From the NCBI GenBank assembly GCA_927443345.1, contig CAKMKJ010000050.1, positions 1-35,656 on the forward strand: a stretch of DNA of 35,656 bases, in the 5' to 3' direction. This DNA is from an uncultured Anaerolineaceae bacterium (GTDB lineage Bacteria > Chloroflexota > Anaerolineae > Anaerolineales > Anaerolineaceae). How positions within the stretch are numbered: position 1 is the first letter of the stretch; each line of letters opens with the position of its first letter. This document shows positions 23,433 to 30,304 of this stretch, one piece after another. The notes beneath the pieces are model-generated. The model ran no database searches. It worked only from the letters and a program-made list of their open reading frames with translations, and was not told the DNA's origin. Position numbers and translations under genes: made by a program.

Positions 23433-23738
23433 ATGCCCAAGAAAAATTCACTTTTATCCATTTTTCATTCTGAAATAACCAGTCGGGTTTTGACTATACT
23501 GGCGGTCATTAGCGTTCTAATCATTGCGATCTTATTAAGCGGACCCAAACCCATGGATTACACTGAAGAATCCGCTGCGGTTACGCAAGTGGATATTACA
23601 AAAAATGGGGATGAAGCCAGCAACCTGGCTGACTTTGTCAGTGAGCCCTCGGTTACATCAGGGGTGATCGCCGGAACAACCGCAGTTTTAGTGATTATTT
23701 TTGTGGGAACGATGATTGAAATGCGCAGAAATCCCTGA
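23433..23738 (+). CDS. Small two-helix membrane protein of unknown function
   Basis: I do not recognise this 101-residue protein. Hydrophobic helices lie at about residues 18-36 (RVLTILAVISVLIIAILL) and 76-94 (TSGVIAGTTAVLVIIFVG), joined by an acidic 35-residue loop; the end is basic (MRRNP). AAGGA lies nine bases before the ATG. A weak promoter (TTGAGA at 23359-23364, AAGAAT at 23382-23387) is possible. It is convergent with the glycosyltransferase gene. Confidence 0.65.
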   Translation: MPKKNSLLSIFHSEITSRVLTILAVISVLIIAILLSGPKPMDYTEESAAVTQVDITKNGDEASNLADFVSEPSVTSGVIAGTTAVLVIIFVGTMIEMRRNP

Positions 23739-23752
23739 GAACAATCAAATTC

Positions 23753-24769
23753 TCAAATATCGAAAAGTACTTTTAGATACTGGTCCGCAATCCGTTCAAT
23801 GTTAAATTTCTCTTCAGCCCGTACTCTGGCAGCAGCCCGTTTTTGCGCGTGATGGGTCAGCGCCTGTTGAGCTGCATCTGCAAGAGCATGAATATCCGGT
23901 TTTTGAAGCTTCCAGGGATCGGAACCGTATCGGGCGACAGCGCCGCAGTCAGCAGTAACCAACTCTGAGAGTGAACCGGTGTCAAAGCCGATCACCGGCA
24001 CACCACTAGCCAGAGCTTCAATCACCGAATTTGGACAGGCGGCGTTTATATCTGAAGAGAAAAATAAATGAGCTGACCGATCAATCGCCGGGATAGCCTC
24101 GCGTTTGACCAGACCTTTCCAGACAATATCCACGCCGCAGGCAAGATAACTGATTTGCAGGTTGGCAGGCACGCTGCCCACCACCATCAGTTCCACAGGG
24201 TTAGCCTGCCGTTTGGAGAGCAGCTTTGCCATCTGCACAGCTGAATCCAGACCACCTTCGTAACCTCCGCCGTGATTACCTTCGACGAGCAAAATACGGG
24301 TGCGATCTGTTGGCGGCGACCCTGCCCCTTGCGGATTGAATATGTCAAGGTTGACGCCGTTATAGATCACACGTCCAGGTATTTTTGTTTCACCGTAGAC
24401 ACGATTCCACCACCCCTGGGTGAAATTGCTTTGATAAACAATTTGATCCGCCATGCCGCGGATGGTTTTCAGAATCCAGTTGTTCACTTCAGCACGTAAG
24501 AAATGCTTGAGCCCGGTGCGCGATTGACGATGCACCCAGTTCATGCCGTTAAGACGCTGCACGATGCGTACGCCATTGCGTTTGGCTTCTCGGAGCAAAC
24601 CAATGTGACGGGTGCCGCCAATCACTAAAATGACAGCGTTGGCAGGGTCAAGCGCGTCATGATTAACATTGTATCCGCGCGAAGACAAAACTTCTGCAAA
24701 CCTGGAATGAAAAGATCCCGGTCCGCCGCGTCCGATTTTTTGGGGAAGAATACAGATGGTTTTTTTCAT
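23753..24769 (-). CDS. GT4-type glycosyltransferase
   Basis: The 338-residue protein has two Rossmann-like halves. The N-terminal half has GRGGPGSFHSRFAEVL, and the C-terminal half has IYNGVNLDIFNP and CPNSVIEALASGVPVIGF, the nucleotide-sugar binding region of GT4 enzymes. The first Glu of the usual EX7E motif appears to be Ala (INAACPNSVIEAL), with only the second Glu kept. It follows wecB by 15 bases and lacks a clear ribosome binding site, so it is probably coupled to it. With wecB and wecC upstream it likely adds a sugar, perhaps ManNAcA-derived, to a surface polysaccharide; the acceptor is unknown. Confidence 0.88.
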   Translation of the reverse strand: MKKTICILPQKIGRGGPGSFHSRFAEVLSSRGYNVNHDALDPANAVILVIGGTRHIGLLREAKRNGVRIVQRLNGMNWVHRQSRTGLKHFLRAEVNNWILKTIRGMADQIVYQSNFTQGWWNRVYGETKIPGRVIYNGVNLDIFNPQGAGSPPTDRTRILLVEGNHGGGYEGGLDSAVQMAKLLSKRQANPVELMVVGSVPANLQISYLACGVDIVWKGLVKREAIPAIDRSAHLFFSSDINAACPNSVIEALASGVPVIGFDTGSLSELVTADCGAVARYGSDPWKLQKPDIHALADAAQQALTHHAQKRAAARVRAEEKFNIERIADQYLKVLFDI

Positions 24770-24784
24770 AAGAGGATAAGTCAG

Positions 24785-25918
24785 TTATGCAACGTAATCC
24801 AACAGTCCCTTGATGATACGTTCCGCGGCGTGGCCGTCGCCAAATGGGTTTTCAGCATGTGCCATGAGACGATAAACCTTCATATCATCCAGTAGATTTT
24901 TGGTTTCAGTGATGATTTTTTGGGGGTCCGTACCGACCAACTTCAATACCCCGGCGGTAACACCTTCTGGCCGCTCTGTTTTCTCGCGCAGCACAAGCGT
25001 GGGCTTGCCCAAACCGGTAGCTTCTTCCTGGATGCCGCCAGAATCGGTCAGAATAACCGTAGACGCTTTCATCAAATGCACCAGAGAAATATACTCCAAC
25101 GGCGGCAGCAAGGTCACACCTGAAACGCCGCCCAATAAACGTTTTACTGTATCTTGAATAATGGGATTTAAGTGAACAGGGTAAACCAACTGAATAGCAT
25201 CGCCATAATGTTGGGCAAGCGCCTTGATGGCTTTACAGATGGATTCGATCGGTTCGCCGAAATTTTCTCGTCGATGCGCAGTGACTAATACCAGACGCCG
25301 TTTGCCTGGCGAAATTCCCCACTCTTTCAACCAGTTATTCACCTGAGCCGGGGCAGGCATCGTGACGATTTGCTGCAGCGCATCAATGGCAGGGTTGCCG
25401 GTGACAATAATATGCTTATCTGGGATGCCTTCATTTAGCAAGTTTTGACGGCTTAGCTGGGTCGGCGCAAAATGCAAGTCGGCAGTTACACTGGCAATAC
25501 GCCGGTTGATTTCTTCAGGGAAAGGCTGCAGTTTATCATTAGTCCGCAGGCCGGCTTCAACATGGCCTACTTTTATGCCTCGGTAGAAAGCTGCCAGGCT
25601 GGCTGCCATCACGGTGGTGGTATCGCCCTGGATTAACACCCAATCTGGACGTTCCTCCGCGAGCACGGGATCAATACTTTCAAGAATTAGGGCGGTTAAT
25701 TGTGCCAGAGATTGGTTCGACTTCATCAGGTTCAGGTCAATATCGGGTTTGATCTTGAAGAGTTCTAGAACCTGATCCAGCATCTCACGATGTTGGGCGG
25801 TCACACACACACGAGATTCAATACCGTCAGCGCACTCCAAAGCCTTGATCACCGGAGCCATCTTGATTGCTTCAGGTCGGGTGCCAAAAATCGAAAGTAC
25901 GCGTAAGTGAGTCATCAT
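24785..25918 (-). CDS. wecB: UDP-N-acetylglucosamine 2-epimerase, non-hydrolysing
   Basis: WecB converts UDP-GlcNAc to UDP-ManNAc. The 377-residue protein has FGTRPEAIKMAPV (11-23), VQGDTTTVMAASLAAFY (here IQGDTTTV), the VEAGLRTND motif, TAHRRENFGEP and LTDSGGIQEEA, all diagnostic of the family. Its ATG directly abuts the wecC stop (TAA then ATG). The product is the substrate of WecC. Confidence 0.96.
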   Translation of the reverse strand: MMTHLRVLSIFGTRPEAIKMAPVIKALECADGIESRVCVTAQHREMLDQVLELFKIKPDIDLNLMKSNQSLAQLTALILESIDPVLAEERPDWVLIQGDTTTVMAASLAAFYRGIKVGHVEAGLRTNDKLQPFPEEINRRIASVTADLHFAPTQLSRQNLLNEGIPDKHIIVTGNPAIDALQQIVTMPAPAQVNNWLKEWGISPGKRRLVLVTAHRRENFGEPIESICKAIKALAQHYGDAIQLVYPVHLNPIIQDTVKRLLGGVSGVTLLPPLEYISLVHLMKASTVILTDSGGIQEEATGLGKPTLVLREKTERPEGVTAGVLKLVGTDPQKIITETKNLLDDMKVYRLMAHAENPFGDGHAAERIIKGLLDYVA

Positions 25919-27217
25919 TTATTGATTCTTGCGATCACCGAGACGATAAACGGTGAACCCTGCATCCAGCCAGAGTTGACGTTTTTCGCTATTTTGCCAA
26001 TTTAGGGTATCGACACAATCGATAATAATCTTTGAAGAGGTGAGCTTTTGAAGCTCGGAGGGGCTGATTGACTTGAATTGGGTATGCCCCACCAGGAACA
26101 TCACAGCATCTGCTAATTTGACTGTCTCTTCCAATGAAGCGCTAACAGTGATGCCATCAAGTTTGAAATCTGGTTTGTAAGGTTCACATGCCATCACTTC
26201 AGCGCCTGCTTTGTGCAGCTTTTCAGCCACTTCAACTGCCGGGCTTTCGCGCAGGTCATCCACATCGGGTTTAAAAGCCAGACCCAACACGGCTATCTTT
26301 TTGTTCTTCAGATCACCCAGTGCGCGTTTTGCCAGTGAAATAACAAAATTGGGTTGTTGGTCATTCACATTTCTGGCCGTGTTGATCAGGGGGGTGATAT
26401 CAGGCGCTTTTTCAACCAGAAACCACGGATCCACGCTGATGCAGTGGCCGCCCACACCAGGGCCGGGATTGAGAATCTTCACTCGCGGATGTTTATTGGC
26501 AATTGAAATCGCTTCCCACACATCCACTCCCAAACGGTCTGCCAGACGTGAAAATTCATTGGCGATGGCAATGTTGATATCCCGATAGGTGTTTTCCATC
26601 AGCTTGACCATTTCAGAAGTGGTTGAGTCTGTGGTAAAAATCTCGCCTTCTACAAAAACACGGTAAAGATCGCGGCCAGCTTCAGCGGAAGCCTGGTCAA
26701 TACCACCAATCACACGCGAATTATGAATTAGTTCATCCATAATCTTGCCGGGCAGCACCCTCTCGGGTGAATAAGCCAGTAAAAAGTCTTGACCTGCCTT
26801 AAGCCCGGATTTTTCGAGAATGGGCAGCACCCGTTCGCGGGTGGTTAATGGCGGCGAGGTGGATTCAAGCACCACCAGATTACCCTTACGCAATACAGGC
26901 ACAATGGATTCTGCGGCAGCATCCACGAAATGCATGTCTGCCTTTTTGCCATCCTGAAAGGGGGTCGGTACCGCGATGATGAAGGCATCTGCTGCCACTG
27001 TTTTTTGAGAAATATTTAAATTGCCGCTCTGAATGGCATCATGAACTACTTCATTCAACCCGGGTTCAAAGATATGTACTTTTCCTGATTGCAGGCTTTT
27101 AACCACATCAAGATTATTATCTACGCCAGTCACTTTCACTCCGTGAGAGGCAAAGGTGCTTGCGGTGGGTAAGCCGATGTATCCAAGACCGATAACGCAA
27201 ATTGATTTAATTTGCAT
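25919..27217 (-). CDS. wecC: UDP-N-acetyl-D-mannosamine dehydrogenase (UDP-sugar dehydrogenase family)
   Basis: WecC oxidises UDP-ManNAc to UDP-ManNAcA with two NAD. The 432-residue protein has the Rossmann motif VIGLGYIGLP (8-17), AVPTPF, ESTSPPLTT, the SEMVKLMENTYRD helix with catalytic-site Lys205, and the catalytic Cys259 in GVGGHCISVDPW. The C-terminal UDP-binding domain has LGLAFKPDVDDLRESPA. Pairing with wecB supports the ManNAc substrate over UDP-Glc or GDP-Man. AAGGA lies seven bases before the ATG. Confidence 0.93.
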   Translation of the reverse strand: MQIKSICVIGLGYIGLPTASTFASHGVKVTGVDNNLDVVKSLQSGKVHIFEPGLNEVVHDAIQSGNLNISQKTVAADAFIIAVPTPFQDGKKADMHFVDAAAESIVPVLRKGNLVVLESTSPPLTTRERVLPILEKSGLKAGQDFLLAYSPERVLPGKIMDELIHNSRVIGGIDQASAEAGRDLYRVFVEGEIFTTDSTTSEMVKLMENTYRDINIAIANEFSRLADRLGVDVWEAISIANKHPRVKILNPGPGVGGHCISVDPWFLVEKAPDITPLINTARNVNDQQPNFVISLAKRALGDLKNKKIAVLGLAFKPDVDDLRESPAVEVAEKLHKAGAEVMACEPYKPDFKLDGITVSASLEETVKLADAVMFLVGHTQFKSISPSELQKLTSSKIIIDCVDTLNWQNSEKRQLWLDAGFTVYRLGDRKNQ

Positions 27218-27260
27218 AAATTTTCCTTATTATATAGATGAAAGGATTATGCCACAGGAT

Positions 27261-27277
27261 GCCTCCCTTGGGGAGGT
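27261..27277. repeat. Inverted repeat between wecC and the 977-residue protein gene
   Basis: CCTCCC (27262-27267) and GGGAGG (27271-27276) flank TTG, with a G-T pair outside. No T tract follows on either strand, so it is not a standard terminator. It lies in the 130-base divergent gap and could be an operator or an mRNA hairpin in either leader. Confidence 0.35.
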
Positions 27278-27312
27278 TATCAAAATCCTTAACCGCGTGG
27301 CAAGAATATTGC

Positions 27313-27341
27313 TTGCATCGATAATAACGCCGTGATACACT
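27313..27341 (+). promoter_or_regulatory. Promoter of the 977-residue protein / polA operon, likely leaderless
   Basis: TTGCAT (27313-27318), 17 bases, then TGA-TACACT with the -10 at 27336-27341 in extended form. Six bases separate it from the ATG at 27348, which has no Shine-Dalgarno upstream. Confidence 0.6.
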
Positions 27342-27347
27342 TTTTAC

Positions 27348-30281
27348 ATGCACCGTGTAATCTTAGTCGTTTCACCAGATACCGAGTTTTTACAACAATT
27401 GCGTTCTCACCTTGAAGAAGGTGGACGCTATCAAGTGTCTGTCGCATTAAGTGCACATGAAGCTCTAAATCTGGCCAATAGTAATTTCTTTGAAGTGGCA
27501 ATCGTGGATGGAGAATTGGACGACATTCCGGTAGCTGCCTTTACAAGAGATCTTACGGCCTTACAATCTGATTTAAAAATCTTGGTCTTCCCGCCTGATA
27601 ACAATCCACAACATCCGGTGTTGGATGGAATGGCTATCAACGGTTTCTTAACCAAACCCTTCTCAGGTCAGGAAATTGGTAAAGCATTATCAAGTCTATT
27701 TTCAGATCAACCCTTGCCAAATAATATGCAGGTTAAAGAGGTGGATGATCTGGTCAAGCAATGGCTGCAAATCCCCGAGACAGGCGGAAAAAAAGCAGAA
27801 CAGATCCTCAAAGCCACGTCAGCCCAAACGATTTTAATAATCATTAAAGATCAAGTAATTGCCAATGCAGGTCCAATGGATGACGGCCTGGTGACGAATG
27901 TAACTGGCTTCTTATCACGCTATTGGAAAGACGAAGAAAACAGTGAACTTGCTCGTTACATAAAACTGGATGGTGACGGCAGTGATCAATTCTTGTACGC
28001 TACCAAACTGGTAAGCAATCTGGTACTGGTGATGGTTTATCCAATGAAAGCCACGATCCAACTGGTTCGGCGTGAATTGAATAATGTCAAAGATGATTTT
28101 CAGAAACAGTATCCCACTACAAGTGAAATAAAGCAGGATCTAGCCAAATATGTACTCGCTGGTATCAATGTAAGAAACAAGGTACTTGAAACACTGCAGA
28201 AAGATAGCAATACTTTTTCACAAGACGATATAGATGCTTTGGGTCAATTGAACCAACAAGCAGAAAATACCGGCGCTATTTCTCAAGCTGAACTTGAAGC
28301 GCGTAAACTATTTGAACAAGAATCGTTAATTTCAAAGCCCAAACCAACGATTAATGCGATTTCTCAAGAAGAAATTGATTTATTGAAGGCTTTACAGAAT
28401 GAACCATCACAACCTGCCGTAGATAGTGTTTCACAAGCCGAGTTGGATGCAAAAAAATTATTTGAACAAGAATCAGTAAAACCAAAACCAATGATTGCTG
28501 GTATTTCTCAAGAAGAGATTGATTTTTTGAAAGCCATGCAAAATGCACCAACTCAGTCCGCAGTAAATGCCGTTTCACAAGCCGAGTTGGAAGCACGCAA
28601 GCTTTTTGAACAGGAATCAGTAAAACCAAAACCAATGATTGCTGGTATCTCTCAAGAAGAGATTGATTTGTTGAAAGCCATGCAAAATGCACCAACTCAG
28701 TCCGCCGTAGATAGTGTTTCACAAGCCGAGTTGGAAGCACGCAAGCTTTTTGAACAGGAATCAGTAAAACCAAAACCAATGATTGCTGGTATCTCTCAAG
28801 AAGAGATTGATTTGTTGAAAGCCATGCAAAATGCACCAACTCAGTCCGCTGAAAATGCCGTTTCACAAGCCGAATTGGATGCACGTAAGCTTTTTGAACA
28901 GGAATCAGTAAAACCAAAACCAATGATTGCTGGTATTTCTCAAGAAGAGATTGATTTGTTGAAAGCCATGCAAAATGCACCAACTCAGTCCGCAGTAAAT
29001 GCCGTTTCACAAGCCGAATTGGATGCACGTAAGCTTTTTGAACAAGAATCAGTAAAACCAAAACCAATGATTGCTGGTATCTCTCAAGAAGAGATTGATT
29101 TGTTGAAAGCCATGCAAAATGCACCAACTCAGTCCGCAGTAAATGCCGTTTCACAAGCCGAATTGGATGCAAAAAAATTATTTGAACAGGAATCCTTAAA
29201 CAAAACAACAGTTACTTCAAATGATGTCTCACAGGTGGAGTTGGATGCCCTTAATCTGGCTAACCAGGCATCGGTAACACCTGAAAGTGTTAACCCGGCT
29301 AATATCAGTGAGCAAGAATTGGCGCAGTTATCAAAGCTGCTTGAACAAATGCCAACACCGGATCCACAATCTGAGGGCGAGACTGCTGTTGAAGATAAGA
29401 AACTTCCCGAATGGTTAAATGAACTCGAAACAGCAGATAATATAACCCAATCTTCAGTCGCCAATAACGCAGAGCCTATGGCAAACACACCCATTGGAAT
29501 ATCACCATTTTTAGAAATAGACGAAAATCTGAAAACATCCCTTGAAAAGGGAGAACCCTTACCAGAGATTGATTTCACGCTGCCTTGGGAAATAGAAGAA
29601 ACCCCCGTTCAAACGGTCGTAGAAATAACTGCCGATCGAATCATTGAGGCAAAGACTGACGATACTCTTAAACCAGTAATTGAGCAACCTGTTGCATTGG
29701 TTGAGGCAGTTGGTGAAGCCGCTATTGAAGCATTACAGCCTACACCAACATCGTTTGCAGAAGTGTTAAACGCGGTTGCTCCGCAAGTAGAAACCGCTCC
29801 TGCAACGGTTGAATCGGCAGCTTCTCCTGCGCCAGAATCCGTTGTAATGGAGGAACCTGCAACCCCGCCTGCCCCTCCCAGTCTGAAAGATTTTCGATTT
29901 AACTACACCCTGGTTTTGTTGCCCGGGGACCGCAACCAATTTTTGACGAAAAATCTTTCTGATAAATTAAGTGCGATCATGCCAGACATCCATGAAGACC
30001 AGGGATGGAAAATGACCAGCATCACTGTCCGTCCGCAATATCTGCTTTGGACGGTTGCAGTATCCATGGGTATCTGCCCCAAACAAATATTGAATGAAGT
30101 CCGCAATCTCACTTCAAACGCAATTTTTGCCGCATTCGCAGAAATCGCCAAAACAAAAAAATCCAACGATTTCTGGTCATCTGAATATCTGGCGGTCAGC
30201 GGTTCTGAACCAGCTCCAGCCAATTTGGTCTTTGATTTCGTCAAAACTGCCTGGAAGACACCCGAAACCGTCACTGCCTGA
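27348..30281 (+). CDS. Receiver - Roadblock/LC7-like - SQxEID-repeat - inactive IS200-transposase-like protein
   Basis: This 977-residue protein is unlike any single family I know. Residues 1-120 look like a response-regulator receiver domain: Asp54 (AIVDGELDD) and Lys103 (FLTKPF) are kept, but the acidic pair is Ser9-Pro10 and the Thr/Ser switch is replaced by Phe81, so it is degenerate. Residues about 125-245 resemble a Roadblock/LC7 domain (ILIIIKDQVIANAG; LVSNLVLVMVYPMKATIQLV). Residues 291-633 hold fifteen SQxx(I/L)(D/E) motifs, starting at Ser291 and ending at Ser628, like the N-terminal CheY-binding peptide of FliM. Residues 670-845 are an acidic, Pro/Ala-rich linker. Residues 848-970 resemble an IS200/Y1 transposase, but the HUH motif position reads PQYLLW and the helix that should hold the Tyr reads DFVKTAW, so no DNA cleavage is expected. 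It is 24 bases upstream of polA. Domain calls are by eye. Confidence 0.7.
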   Translation: MHRVILVVSPDTEFLQQLRSHLEEGGRYQVSVALSAHEALNLANSNFFEVAIVDGELDDIPVAAFTRDLTALQSDLKILVFPPDNNPQHPVLDGMAINGFLTKPFSGQEIGKALSSLFSDQPLPNNMQVKEVDDLVKQWLQIPETGGKKAEQILKATSAQTILIIIKDQVIANAGPMDDGLVTNVTGFLSRYWKDEENSELARYIKLDGDGSDQFLYATKLVSNLVLVMVYPMKATIQLVRRELNNVKDDFQKQYPTTSEIKQDLAKYVLAGINVRNKVLETLQKDSNTFSQDDIDALGQLNQQAENTGAISQAELEARKLFEQESLISKPKPTINAISQEEIDLLKALQNEPSQPAVDSVSQAELDAKKLFEQESVKPKPMIAGISQEEIDFLKAMQNAPTQSAVNAVSQAELEARKLFEQESVKPKPMIAGISQEEIDLLKAMQNAPTQSAVDSVSQAELEARKLFEQESVKPKPMIAGISQEEIDLLKAMQNAPTQSAENAVSQAELDARKLFEQESVKPKPMIAGISQEEIDLLKAMQNAPTQSAVNAVSQAELDARKLFEQESVKPKPMIAGISQEEIDLLKAMQNAPTQSAVNAVSQAELDAKKLFEQESLNKTTVTSNDVSQVELDALNLANQASVTPESVNPANISEQELAQLSKLLEQMPTPDPQSEGETAVEDKKLPEWLNELETADNITQSSVANNAEPMANTPIGISPFLEIDENLKTSLEKGEPLPEIDFTLPWEIEETPVQTVVEITADRIIEAKTDDTLKPVIEQPVALVEAVGEAAIEALQPTPTSFAEVLNAVAPQVETAPATVESAASPAPESVVMEEPATPPAPPSLKDFRFNYTLVLLPGDRNQFLTKNLSDKLSAIMPDIHEDQGWKMTSITVRPQYLLWTVAVSMGICPKQILNEVRNLTSNAIFAAFAEIAKTKKSNDFWSSEYLAVSGSEPAPANLVFDFVKTAWKTPETVTA
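28344..29207 (+). repeat. 144-bp coding tandem repeat, six units
   Basis: Inside the 977-residue protein, a 144-bp (48-residue) unit is repeated: a diverged unit at 28344-28487 and five units from 28488, 28632, 28776, 28920 and 29064 (the last diverging after about 130 bases). Each unit encodes one ISQEEIDLLKAMQ motif and one VSQAELDARKLFEQ motif, 23 residues apart. Units differ by few bases, including the alternates VDSV, VNAV and ENAV, which points to recent duplication or gene-conversion-like homogenisation. The reverse strand also stays open here, but only as a by-product of the repeat. Confidence 0.95.
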
Positions 30282-30304
30282 CCGCAAGTAAAGGATAAGC
30301 AACT

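Noticed and set aside
28344-29207. Possible CRISPR array
   Set aside because: Units are 144 bp, directly adjacent, in frame and without spacers, so this is a coding tandem repeat.
28351-29208. Long open frame (285 codons) on the minus strand opposite the 144-bp repeats
   Set aside because: It exists only because the repeat unit has no stop in that frame; the product is a Leu/Gln-rich repetition with no ribosome binding site, and the plus-strand frame continues far beyond the repeats on both sides.
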